This document shows, piece by piece, positions 10,789 to 21,411 of a stretch of DNA of 64,000 nt. Position 1 is the first letter of the stretch. Every line of letters begins with the position of its first letter. The DNA is from Crambe crambe (Eukaryota > Porifera > Demospongiae > Poecilosclerida > Crambeidae), in contig OZ004588.1 of NCBI GenBank assembly GCA_963924555.1, positions 3,162,001 to 3,226,000 on the forward strand, given 5' to 3'. The position numbers and the translations under genes were made by a program. The notes beneath the pieces are model-generated. The model was not told the origin of the DNA. It saw only the letters and a program-made list of their open reading frames with translations, and searched no databases.

Positions 10789-11754
10789 TTACATATAACC
10801 TGCATGTTTACTATAATTTACACAATCTAGTGGAGTAATTGAAGCAAATGCTTCAGCGAATATGATTCTAGGTGTGTTTGTGGATTGATAACTTAGTTCA
10901 TTATCTCTAAGATATGACTTCACTTGATTAAATGCTTCCTCAATGGGGTTCAAGTCAGGGGAGTAAGGTGGTAAAAATCGTACTAAAGCACCAGTGGCTG
11001 AAATCAATTGAGTTACTGCTTCTACATGGTGGATAGACGCATTATCAAGTATGACTACAGAACAGGGATTGTTGCCACCATCAAATGGAAGTAGTATAGG
11101 AAGTAAGCACTGTTGTACAAAATTCATGAAAACATCTGAGTTCACATTTCCCTATGCAATATAAACATCTTCTATTCCCCGAAAAGTCAGTATCCCTATG
11201 GCTGACAACCTCTTACCATATAAAGTAAATTTGTGGGAAACAGGTGTCATGCCTTGAAGACCATATCCATATTTACGTATTGTATTACGGTGGTTTGATC
11301 CTGTTTCATCAATGAAAATTAAAGTTTTGGGGTTAAATTTCATTATTTCAGAGATATATTTTGCTCTCTGAACATCACACCTTTGTCTTGCTACTAGACG
11401 CATTTTCTGTCTAGTCATACCCAGTCTTTTGATGGTACAGCAAATAGTAGCACAATCATACCGGGATCCTGTTATATGTAACAGCTTTTGTTGTATCTCA
11501 CGAAGATACATGCTGGGTGTACTCAGCAGCGTCTCTAAAATGGTGATTTCCTCAAACTCACTCATTTGTGGTAATGGACCATGCCTTTGGCATTTAGGTG
11601 ATACATCCTCAGTTGTATAAAAAAGATAGATGTATCTCTCAATTGACCTGATGTTTACATACAGTTCCCTAGAAATCTCTTTTATTGTCTTCTTTTGTAG
11701 AAGATACTTCCAAATTATCCACCATCTAAGGTCTTTTGAGTATCCTTTTGGCAT
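10789..11754 (-). pseudogene. Tc1/mariner (DD34E) transposase, copy A
   Basis: Starts MPKGYSKDLRW with a paired-type helix-turn-helix (KKTIKEISRELYVNIRSIER), then a second HTH-like segment (STPSMYLREIQQKLL), then the catalytic core: IFIDETGSNH (first D), VVILDNASIHH (second D) and LPPYSPDLNPIEEAF (E), with 34 residues between the second D and the E, so DD34E. One in-frame TAG (GAG in the sister copy) interrupts the frame after the EDVYIA segment, near 11150; otherwise the reading frame is intact, so decay is recent. In an intact element the enzyme would cut and paste at TA sites. An upstream in-frame ATG (MLRIQIQNN) is an alternative start. Confidence 0.9.
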
Positions 11755-12238
11755 TTTGACTGCTTCTTGTACTGTACAGTAGTTATTTTGAATTTGAATT
11801 CTGAGCATGCTCACCTGTGTCTGCTAGCTAGATAGTACATACAGTGTACACAAGGGCTATGGTACTACTGAATTTCACTACACTATATATATTGGTGTCT
11901 TAAAATTCATTCTTGTTTGCAGTTAAAACTTGCTACTGAATGGAATGGGAATTTCTGCAAAGTGCAGATTTAGCTGCCAAAACCAAATCTTGCAATACAA
12001 GTAGAAGTCCTGGGTTCCTGGGTTAGAAGTCCTGAGAACATAGTTTCTTACAATTATATGATGTAAATCTGGGCCATGGGGACCATGATAATTTTAGTAA
12101 TTATTAAACAAGTTCAACATAAAATTATAACCCTGATTATGCATGAGTATTTCTATTCAGCTTACTACATTGTTGATTTAGTTGTCACAACTTTTGTATT
12201 AGCATTTTGCAATGTGACAAGCAACTTGCAAAACTCTG

Positions 12239-12897
12239 TATGTGTTGTCTACTCATAATTATGTTCATTTGGAGGAAATGTGTTTAAGTTTTGAGAACTA
12301 CATAAATGTGGTCTGTGGCATGTAGTGTTGTTGATCAAATGTAAACAGTCTCTATGGCATGACATCTTGTAACTATACATTCCTATTTGACATTAAGCAT
12401 GCGTGCCATTGTGGATATCCCAGGGTTCCAATTGTAATGTGTATAAGGAAGAATCTTAGGCTTTTGGGGAAGAGTTAGTACGTAGGGGATGTTCCATTCA
12501 GCCAAGAAAATAAGCAATCAAGAAGTTACGTAATAGTAGTGTAGTGATCAAAATAACAACCTGACACGACATTCTAATCAAGTATATCAGGTACATGCAT
12601 AACACCAGTAAAGGCATGTAGTCTTAGTGTTCACAATACGTAGTCATCCTGAAGAAAATCTAACCAAAGTGGACTATATTAATATGCCCAAATTTCAGCT
12701 CTACAATGCTATACATTCCTATTTGACATGAACTTTCACATTCTCCCAGTCTAACATAATGTACTGTTGCCTCTGTATTACTTTGTTTCCTGATGCAGTG
12801 CATTGGTTTTCAGTAAATCTAACCAAAAGTTGTTTTTAGTGTTGATACAATATTGTAACAGTTCCCATTGCTGACTGGTTGGTTATTTCCACTAATT
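12239..12897 (+). repeat. Flank copy X', right of truncated Tc1/mariner
   Basis: Second copy of 9745-10348. It starts with the TA target duplication at the transposon end and continues past the break point seen in copy X (CACTAATT then TTTTTAAAG). Differs by several short indels and substitutions. A weaker, older relative of the same region is visible near 13416-13920. Confidence 0.85.
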
Positions 12898-13700
12898 TTT
12901 TTAAAGTACTACTTACCTGATAACTATCCATTAACTTTCACACGTGAAATATACCACAATATAATTTAGTAAGCAACCACAAAATTAAGTGAGTGATTGT
13001 TCCAGGAAATTCCGTATACTATTCCGTGTTCGCTGACATTTCACATCCATATGGAGTATCTATATTATCTATGGCCTATGCAAAAGGCTGTAGAAAACAA
13101 TCTAGCTCAATTACAATTGGAGCATGTGCATTATGCACACACACGTATGGCACCATACGTATGCCTGGGGCATTTTGTATTGTAGACATATATATATATT
13201 ACAATTTCAATGAGTCATGACCTGAGAGTCAGCTCACTCACTCTACTCACTCACTTAATTAAGATATCTGTAATTTAGGTCCTTATGTATAGGAATTGTG
13301 TAATCTGTACGGCATATCTGATTATTGTATATGACCACATGAATTCTTTTGCCAACGGATACAGTTGTTAGTACAACTGATAGTAATTTTGTTTGAGTGA
13401 TTTTAGTCCACTGAGGTCCCAGTGTACTTTTAAATAGCAGTGGAATTAATGTATATACACAGAAGATACTTTTTGTGCTCTGTGTTGTTTCCTGCCCATA
13501 TATTAGCTAGCATATATTCATTTGTTAGACAATAACATGAATAATTGCCTTTGATATAATGAGGTAACTATATCATGTAGTAACCACTTGTTCGGCATAC
13601 AAGTGATCAGGTATCTAAGTGTCTACTTAGAGACCAACTTAGAAACCTGTGATTGTCATCAGACTATATATACACAGTTTATACTACTGTCTAAGTCATT

Positions 13701-13797
13701 AGATCACTCCAGTGAGTGACTACTTGGTTTAAAATAGACACTTCGGCTCTGCCTCAGTATCTATTGTAAACCTTGTAGTCACTCACTGTCATGATCT
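13701..13797. repeat. Foldback repeat (about 97 bp)
   Basis: AGATCACTCCAGTGAGTGAC is mirrored by a reverse complement ending near GATCT, with the stem continuing through GGTTTA-AATAGA. Could be a mini-MITE; no target duplication identified. Confidence 0.6.
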
Positions 13798-14530
13798 AAT
13801 CTATACATAGGGGAAAATGTTGATGACTGTCATAAATACTGTAGATTGTCAGTGGTATCTTGTGTGGTTGGTCAGGTATAAACAATCTCTATGGCATATA
13901 TCTGTTAGTTCTGACTTGATCCATCGTATTGCTATTGGTCAAGAATATCTAGGCAAGTGTGCTTTAATTTTCATTTCATAGTTTCTTTGTTTTCATATGA
14001 TTTCCTTATTTGGATGACTATTTCACCTTTTTGTATTCAATGAAGATACCTGATGGAGGTTTTAATATATGGGAATTGTGATATTTTGAACATCCAAATA
14101 GCAATTATTAAAGGGGGTGGTTAGATTGTTCCTATCTGTTTGATTAAAGTGGCATAAGCTTCTCTATAGTCATGGCTATGAGATACTGTATATGGAAATG
14201 ATACATACCTACATCAAGGTCAGAGCATGCATACTACAACAGGGGTCAAAGGTCGGATATCTAATGTTGGTGGCAATCTTCAAACTATAGGAGTTCAGTT
14301 TTTCTTCTTTTTCCTTTTCTTTTTGTGTATTTGTGTAAGAATATTATTAAAGGGGTCATATCTATCACTCCATTGATTCTTTTGCCAACAGATACAGTTA
14401 TTAGTACAACTGATTTTTTCGGAGGGTTCTTTGTGTTTTTTTCTATTTTACACTTAAGTCCAATTATGCACTCCTTGTTGAGTGTACATATGGCTAGAGG
14501 GTGTGAACCAGGATAGGTAAGGTTGTGCAT

Positions 14531-14532
<2 letters not shown>

Positions 14533-14571
<39 letters not shown>
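14533..14571 (+). repeat. (GT)n microsatellite
   Basis: About 19 uninterrupted GT dinucleotides. Confidence 0.95.
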
Positions 14572-14572
<1 letters not shown>

Positions 14573-14840
14573 AAGGCATTATTTCATTATTATTATTAAT
14601 GAAATGTGCAACACAAGTCTTTTTATGTCAAAGCAATTCCCACTATATACAGTACCTGTCATTCATCTCTTGATGTTAACACTAAGTGCATGCATACACC
14701 TCATATTGTCTTTAGAGCATAAACTATAGTTGACTGAAGTAATACATGCTCATACTATTTCCATTTGTTCCTGTTACTTGTTGAATGGACTTGTTTTTGT
14801 TGCTCAGCTCATATTTTATTCTCTATGTTCTCTCCCACAG

Positions 14841-15104
14841 ACCCCTCCCTCACCCTCACTAATCTCACTCAGCTGCTGGAGGATGTGAGGGATTTGATTG
14901 GTGTGACTTATTATCTAGACATCCCCTTCTCAGTGTATAATAGTATTACAGCACAACAGTCCAGTGGGTCTGAATGTAGGAAGGCTTGTTGGGAGTGGTA
15001 CCTGAACAACCACCCATGCCCTTCATGGCGTCACATTGCTAATGCTCTGTATATGAATAGGGAGCATGGAGTGCTAGAAGTGTTGAAGAGTCGCTACCTT
15101 AAAG
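14841..15104 (+). CDS. Death-domain exon C (phase 1-1)
   Basis: Acceptor TTCTCTCCCACAG ends at 14840; donor AAAG-GTGAGT follows 15104. The product, 88 residues, opens DPSLTLTNLTQLLEDV, continues with YYLDIPFSVYNSI, then CRKACWEWYLNNHPCPSW, IANALYMNREHGVLEVL and SRYLKG. The PSWRHIANAL motif is the conserved helix 5 of Death domains; the acidic C-R-K-A-C-W-E-W segment is helix 4. Boundaries are phase 1 as in exons A and B, and the next compatible acceptor downstream is that of the GTPase exon at 21412. Likely a module of the same gene; a separate gene cannot be excluded. Confidence 0.8.
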
Positions 15105-16128
15105 GTGAGTCTGGTTCTCTGTGATGATTACTGGAATGGTTGATTTGCATGTGTCCTGTCCCCAACTATGTAAAAACATCATCCACTGTTATTAATTAAA
15201 TTTCTTCTCTCATAATCGATTGTTGTTGTTATTGTTGTTGTTGTTGTTGTGATTGTTGTTATTTTTTGTTTGTTTTAATTCATTGGGTAGATGATATGAA
15301 TATCGTGTATTAGTCATCTGCTATGGAGTACTGGCAGGAAGTTACATATAAAAATACAATACTCTTTTTGCAGAAATATTATTTTCTGCTGGTTAAGCCA
15401 CTCTGTTTTTAGGAAAGAAGAATGAAGGAACCATTTGTAGTAGAAAATGGTAGAAGAGATGCAGTCTTGCTGATATAGCTACTTACATTCAAGAATGAGC
15501 CTTCAACAAGAAAACAGTGTTCTAGCATAGCTGTACTACTCCACTGACAGTTGATAGAATTCTTTCTCTGCTTCCTATCACATGGTTTTGACAAGTACAG
15601 CTTGGACATGAAGCAGGTTGCCGAAATTTGTCAGCTGATTCAACTTGCACCTAATTGCTTCAGCCAATTAGCAGATCGAGGTTATAGTGGTTTGACTACT
15701 TCAGCTTCAAGGTTGGATGAGCAGTGCTTGTACATAGCAGAGGATCATCATGGGCTCTAACTGAGCTACATTAAACATCTTTACATACTAAGTGCTATAT
15801 ATATTGTGAGACGATCGGTCATTTTCCGAGGGCCATATTTGTTGTATGTTGTGTGGATTAACAAGTCTTTCCATATGCAGGGTAACTTACCATGACAGTA
15901 GCAATAAATTTGAAGGCTCTCAATATACTGCTCTGAAAGCCTTGCAAATTGGCAGAAAACAGCTATTGGGCCTCTGAATGTATACCTTCTTATCAAACTA
16001 TGCATATTAACTCATTAACAGCATTACATAACCACATACCTCAATATCTACAAACACATTACAAGCATGCATGACACTTTTACAAGCTATTTGAAATGAG
16101 ATTACAAGAAGATACAAGATGTCAGTCA
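15105..16128 (+). repeat. Tandem intron duplication, unit 1
   Basis: Starts at the donor of exon C (AAGGTGAGTCTGG) and runs to an AGTCAAG just before the same AAGGTGAGTCTGG at 16127. Includes a TTG-rich patch near 15220-15265, a block AGCTACTTACATTCAAG near 15477 and a terminal block AACAGCATTACATAACCACA near 16017. These landmarks recur in unit 2 in the same order. Antisense and sense frames in it have no recognisable domain. Confidence 0.75.
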
Positions 16129-17770
16129 AGGTGAGTCTGGTTCTCTGTGATGATTACTGGAATTGTTGATTTGCATGTGAGTCTTCTCTCCTGTCCTCAA
16201 AGAAGTAAAAGCATCTTCCTATATGTCACTGTTATTAAAGAAAGTTTAAATCGGTTCTCTCATAATTGATTGTTGTTAGTTGTTATTATTATTATTGTGA
16301 TTGTTGTTGTTATAAATATTTGTTTTGATTCATGGGGTAGGTTGTATGAATGTCATATATTAGACATCTGCTATGGCTAAAGTACTTGCAAGAAGTTGCG
16401 TATAAAAATACAATGCTCTTCTGCCATCCATATGAATCCTCTGCCCACTCTGTTTTTAGGAAAGAAGAATAAAGGAACCATTGTAATAGCAGCAGTCCTC
16501 ATGAAAAAATGGAGTCTTGTGTAGCCTCGTCCCCCAGGCCCTTTTTAGTTATGATTGTGGAGGGCCTGGTACGCGAAGTCACTGGGGGATGGGTTGAACC
16601 ATCTAATTGGGTGCTGGCAGTGTACGAGAGCATTATGACCCTGCTCACATATTTGGGCTATGCACTGGAGTGGCTAAAGGATTGACCTAAAGGCACCAGA
16701 AGAACTTTTGCTGTTTTGCTACAACAAGAATTAATGACCAATTTGCTATGGCCATAAATCAAGGATTTGCTAAACTCGTGAAGAATTCTGAGGCCAATCT
16801 ATTTATAATCCAGCTAAGCCTAAAATCTTGATAGCTTTACTATCTAATGATAGGCAGCTCCGATACTATCTGCTGCTAGGCTAGCAAAGCGTAGTAACAC
16901 TTGCATTCAGTGGCAGCTCAATGCCTCTTCTCTTCGTTAGGCCTGGTTGGTCATGTGCTTGTGCATGCTTGTAGCTTGTAGCACCAATTCATCATGGTGA
17001 TGTATGTATTTCCTTGGACTCACAGATTTCTATGGTTTTGCGATATTTTCGAGTACCAGGCCCTCCACAATCATAATTGAAAAGGAGGGCCTGGGGACAA
17101 GGCTATAGTCATGATAAATTTTTGATTTTGATTTATTTTCATGGTCATTAAAATTAATCACATGAAATTTAATTACCTTGTACAAAATGAAGTAAAAGCT
17201 TAAACTGTAACAAAGAAAATAAACATGAAAATTAAAAGCATGAATCATTATTTAACTGAAAATTTCCCAATTTATGGTAGCTACTTACATTCAAGAATGA
17301 GCCTTCAACAAGAGAACAATGTTCTAGCATAGCTGTACTACTCCACTGACTGTTAAAGATCGATACTCTGCATATCTAATTCATGTTTTTATATCCACAT
17401 CAACTGAAATAAGACAAGTCCAAACTTTATTAGCTGATTCCACAGTCTTCTGTGCCTAATTGCTTCAGCCAGTTAACAAATATTGTGGTTATGTTTGACT
17501 ACTTCAGGTTCAAAGTTGGATGAGCAGTGCTTGTAGGATGCTATAACTGAGCTAGATTCATTTACAAGTAAAGGGAAAAATAAAGAAGGAAAGTTAGGGG
17601 TGGCCGTGTGTGATTCAAAAAGTTCAGCAACAAGAGAGTAGGATAAGATAAAATATAAATAGCTCGTAGTTTGGCTTACTTGACTGAAGTTCGCTCTCTT
17701 AACAGCATTACATAACCACATACCTCAACTACAAGCACATTACAAGCTTATACATGACATTTTAAAGCTA
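16129..17770 (+). repeat. Tandem intron duplication, unit 2, with insertion
   Basis: Same order of landmarks as unit 1, lengthened by a foldback element at 16522-17105. The terminal AACAGCATTACATAACCACA block lies at about 17700. Further, isolated copies of that terminal block are at about 18648 and 19516, so the region has been amplified more than twice. Confidence 0.72.
16522..17105. mobile_element. TAGCCTCGT foldback element, copy 1
   Basis: Begins TAGCCTCGTCCCCCAGGCCC and ends with the near reverse complement GGGCCTGGGGACAAGGCTA; the inverted repeats extend about 50 bp. No coding capacity. It interrupts unit 2 relative to unit 1. No clean target duplication found, unlike the related element at 20502. 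Confidence 0.72.
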
Positions 17771-19364
17771 ATTTATGAGGACCCCAAGTGGCATCAACCA
17801 GGCCCAAATTTTTGTGAGGTCGAATTAGTGAAAAAAAAAGTTTTCTGCACTAATTTTCATGAATTCCATACCCCACAAAATTTCGCACTATACGATAATG
17901 GAACTTCAGCACAATAATTATAATTTATTAGCACTTTGTTGGCTGCAGCAGAATTTGCTATAAGAATCAAAGTAGTTAGAACAGAGTCACTTAAAATGGA
18001 AGCCGAGAAGGGCACTTTTTCTGCGAAATACAGCTGTAGTGGGTTCCGAATAACTTTTTATGTGTTCTACCTGATCGGCTGGATAGTGTGACTACTACCT
18101 TTAGGCGTTACCTTCACATATCACATAAATATGATTTGCATTAATCATACCCACCAGACTTCCAGCAAGTTTTCTTCTCAAGTGAATAACCTCTGCCTTC
18201 AAACAACACTGACCTCATTTCGGTTTGCTTCGACCACATACTGATTTTTAACTGGGTGTAAGTGATGTATGAGCTTGTTTCACTCACCTGAGTAGCCAAT
18301 CACTCTAGCATGTCTAACTATTATCTTCTCCCACTAAACCACTAAATTTAATACTCACAAATTTAATGTTGTCATTATTAGGTAATACTTGCCAAGTATG
18401 TAACTTGATATTAAGCAAAGTGACCTCAGGAATAAGGATACAGTAACTTACACCTTCACTTTCTTAGGATGACTGAATAAAGAGCTCAAAAGTTGCTCCG
18501 GACACCATGCATGTGCTGCTGAAATCGTCCAAGGATATTTTGGTGTGTGAAATGTGGGACAAGATGTCCCAATACGGACACCAATGGTGTCCACAGCACA
18601 CTTTCATTTTTACAGTGTACCTATTAGGAAGATTTACTCATTGCATGTTAACAACATTACATAACCACATACCTCAATATCTACAAGCACATTACAAGCA
18701 TATACATGACAATTTTGCAAATTTACAAGCTATTTGCAATGAGATTACAGGAAATCATATGAAGCAGATGCAAGAAGTAGTTCTTTGGAATTATATACTC
18801 AGTTGAGTTACAATGAGCCCTAAATAGTGGTTAGTAGCATTATTATAGTTTGAAATTTTCACTGTTAAAAAAAAATTGGAATGTGAACCATAATTATTAC
18901 GTTTTGTGTACTGATTCTCTTCAAATCCAACGACAAGTTCCAGTCAATATACTCCAGCACAATATAAATTTACCAAATGTTAATACATGTTGAATTCACA
19001 TGGACATGCTCAGTCAGCACTTAGGTAAACAAGGAGAAAACTAGCACCCTCACATTTCTGTGGAGATGTCCAGTTTCTCATGATTCAAACATCATGGGTA
19101 TCCACCCAGCATGTCTCACCCAAAGTTTAAACACTTATCTCTATGGTAACATGCATGTGTATAGGTTTAATCCAACTGAGCTAAGATTGTGGTCATAGTA
19201 TTTCTATCTATATGCTTCAACCAACTACCCTGTATGAATCACTCCAAAATCATCAACTTTCTGTCCAGCAACAACCTAAGTACCAACTTTGTGCTATCAT
19301 CATTTGCATATATAAATCTATAAAACTTTTGCCTATTGATCCTTGAATGATTTCAAACTTGAAT
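17771..19364 (+). other. Non-coding interval
   Basis: Contains a repeat block copy at about 18648-18780 (ACATTACATAACCACATACC). A 99-codon frame at 18507-18806 overlaps that repeat but other copies of the repeat carry stops, so it is not called a gene. Confidence 0.5.
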
Positions 19365-19495
19365 TATTTGAACAAATTGAGAAATTTCATGAGTATCGTG
19401 TCTCCAATGATTTGCTTGTAGCTCCTCTTGTTCTTACTTCTCATTTGGAGGTCCTCGTCTTGGTACTTACTGCAGTCTCACTTGCTTTTTGTCTT
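19365..19495 (+). pseudogene. Fragment of the COR-like exon
   Basis: About 130 bp matches 22995-23125 of the long GTPase/COR exon: a CATGAGTATCGTGTCTCCAA-like start, then GTAGCTCCTCTTGTTCTT, TTGGAGGTCCTCGTCTTGG and TACTTACTGCAGTCTCACTT. The corresponding protein segment is VAPLALDFPLGGPRLGTYC. Bases are lost so the frame is broken. A relic of a second copy of the gene, or a partial retained duplication, in the same orientation and upstream of the intact exon. Confidence 0.7.
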
Positions 19496-20501
19496 GAATC
19501 ACTTATCTTGAGCTAGTTAACAGCATCACATAACAACATACCTCAAGCACATTACATACAAATTTTAATGCGATTACAGGAAGTCATTTAAAGGTTGAAT
19601 ATGAAGAACCTAATAAGTTATGTTGGCAAGACCATCATCCAAATCCAAGAACTACTTCTAGTTCAGATCATTGATAAAACTTCAGTTATATTGGCTATAG
19701 CAGCTCCAGGACTTACAATAAATAGAAAACAAAGAAGATTTAGATATTCAACTGGACACATAATTGAAAGTTTACCATCTGTAATGAGCTTTCTAGAAAA
19801 GAATCACCTGTTCCTTGCATTGATGAATTTGAGCATTTAGTTTAATAATAATTCATGAGGTTTGTATGATAAAGCACTAGCTATTGAAATATCAAAATCT
19901 CATGGAACCAATTAGCTCTTTGTGGAATCAGTGTACATAACATTGTGGTTGAACTTTCAATGTTATTACGATTTTCAGGAATGTGATAAGTAAATGTTTG
20001 TATGGTGTTAGTTTTATAGGAAGGCACTTCAGGAGTTCAATAGCATTATCTGGTTTTCTGTTTTGGTAATTAACCATTGGCTGACACTGAAGTCAGCAGC
20101 TCCAGCTGAAGTGGTACTAGGTAGCTAGCCTGTGAATGGCTAGCAAACTATTGATTGCTGATTGAATACATAACCATTCTTGACCTTCCGTAATTCAGCT
20201 GGCTACTACTAACGTGAGTAGCACTTACTTTCCTGGGTCCAATGCACTTGGCAACTAGTGAGCATAAAGAAAGAAGAAAATTAATTGTTTACTTATCATT
20301 CCACTAATATAGTAGAATGTTCTTACATGTGCAAGCAAAAAAAGTATTCATATAGCTATTAAATTTTCAATCCCATGGTACAAATTATTCATGGTGTATG
20401 CAATGATGTTCTATGTCAGTTGTGTGCATGACACATACCAAGTAGAAAAAAATTAATTTCAGTGGGTATATTAATATAATTTGATGTTTATACATGCATA
20501 A
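19496..20501 (+). other. Non-coding interval
   Basis: Starts with another copy of the AACAGCATCACATAAC repeat block. An 82-codon frame at 19595-19840 has no recognisable domain and no splice support. Confidence 0.45.
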
Positions 20502-21365
20502 TAGCCTCGTACCCAGGCCCGCTTTTTTCGCGGGGCAGTGGAAAAGTGAAGGGCCTAGTATAAGTTGCATGCGCATGCACTTAATTAGACACGAGATAAT
20601 ATGTAAAATTTAGTCCATGATGAATGATGTAATCATAAAAACGTATGTAGCACGTGCGCATTCAATCAGTGCATGCAGCTAAGGCATAGATAGCCCTAGC
20701 CCTAGCCCTAGCCCTATGGCTAAGGTAAAGCGGGGCTATTTCGAACGGCGGGGCTATTCCGTAGGGTCAAATATTTTCAAAATTTCATGAGCTTACGAGC
20801 TCTATTTTGAAAGATATATTCTACCATTATAGTAGATTATATCCTCCAACATTGAGCTCAGTGGTTTCAGAAATATTTGAACCTACGGAATAGCCCCGCC
20901 GTTTGAAATAGCCCCGTTATCTATGCTTAAAGCTAGCAAGTTAGCTAGCTAGATCTGACTCCAGACCTTATCCACATCAGTGAAATAAACTAAGACACAA
21001 CAAGAACAACACCATCCCTTTCAACCCAATATGGTCAAAAAAGGTAAGACATGATACTTTGATAGCAGCGACTCTTTTCGTCTAACCAGTTGGTAGCGAC
21101 ACACAAACAGCTTACACAGAATGCTTCTGGGAGTGAGGTGAGTTGAATCTAGAGCAGAAAGACAGAACAGTCTAGAGCTAGCTGCTGACTCAGCTCTCAA
21201 AATTACGATGATGTAATGTTTATTACGATTTGTGTAACAGACGTGCCCCAAAGTATAGCAAATCCCCCCCTAATTGGGGGGATGGATCGCATGCACATGC
21301 AATTTATACCAGGCCCTTTGCTTTTCCACCGCTCCGCGAAAAAAGCGGGCCTGGGTACGAGGCTA
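20502..21365. mobile_element. TAGCCTCGT foldback element, copy 2, with 10-bp TSD
   Basis: 864 bp. Inverted repeats of about 75 bp start TAGCCTCGTACCCAGGCCCG on both strands. Perfect 10-bp direct repeats ACATGCATAA flank it (20492-20501 and 21366-21375). A 9-10 bp duplication fits Mutator-like elements best, but no transposase is present to confirm. It ends only 46 bp upstream of the acceptor-exon junction of the GTPase exon, leaving the TTTTTTCATTGACTACCTG-type acceptor tract intact. It carries a second palindrome inside. Confidence 0.83.
20681..20930. mobile_element. Palindrome nested in copy 2
   Basis: Left arm: GGGGCTATTT-GAACGGCGGGGCTATTCCGTAGG type sequence; right arm is its reverse complement (CCTACGGAATAGCCCCGCC near 20882). 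The left arm also holds four AGCCCT tandem units at 20692-20716. Likely a MITE inserted into the larger element. Confidence 0.65.
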
Positions 21366-21411
21366 ACATGCATAATAACATTCATCCGGTTTTTTCATTG
21401 ACTACCTGTAG

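Larger units (their letters stand above)
10349..12238 (-). mobile_element. Tc1/mariner element, truncated copy A
   Basis: Same family as 48665-51195, inverted. Its right end (in window coordinates) is the intact inverted repeat, ending GCAAAACTCTG at 12238 followed by TA. The left end is cut off inside the second gene: the element begins at CATCAGTAAATTTTG, which corresponds to about 50308 of copy B. Compared with copy B, it retains about 250 bp between the two genes that B has lost. Confidence 0.88.
12898..14840 (+). other. Non-coding interval before Death exon C
   Basis: Holds diverged duplicates of nearby sequence (13339-13400 against 14371-14430, TTTTGCCAAC-GATACAGTT motif), a hairpin at 13701-13797 and a GT microsatellite. 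No gene recognised. Confidence 0.5.

Noticed and set aside
18507-18806. 99-codon frame on +
   Set aside because: Half of it overlaps a repeat block whose other copies (16017, 17700, 19516) contain stops or indels; no domain recognised.
19595-19840. 82-codon frame on +
   Set aside because: No recognisable domain, no convincing splice sites and no second copy to test conservation.
20692-20716. AGCCCT tandem units, possible telomere-like repeat
   Set aside because: Only four units, not TTAGGG/CCCTAA, and inside the arm of a palindrome.
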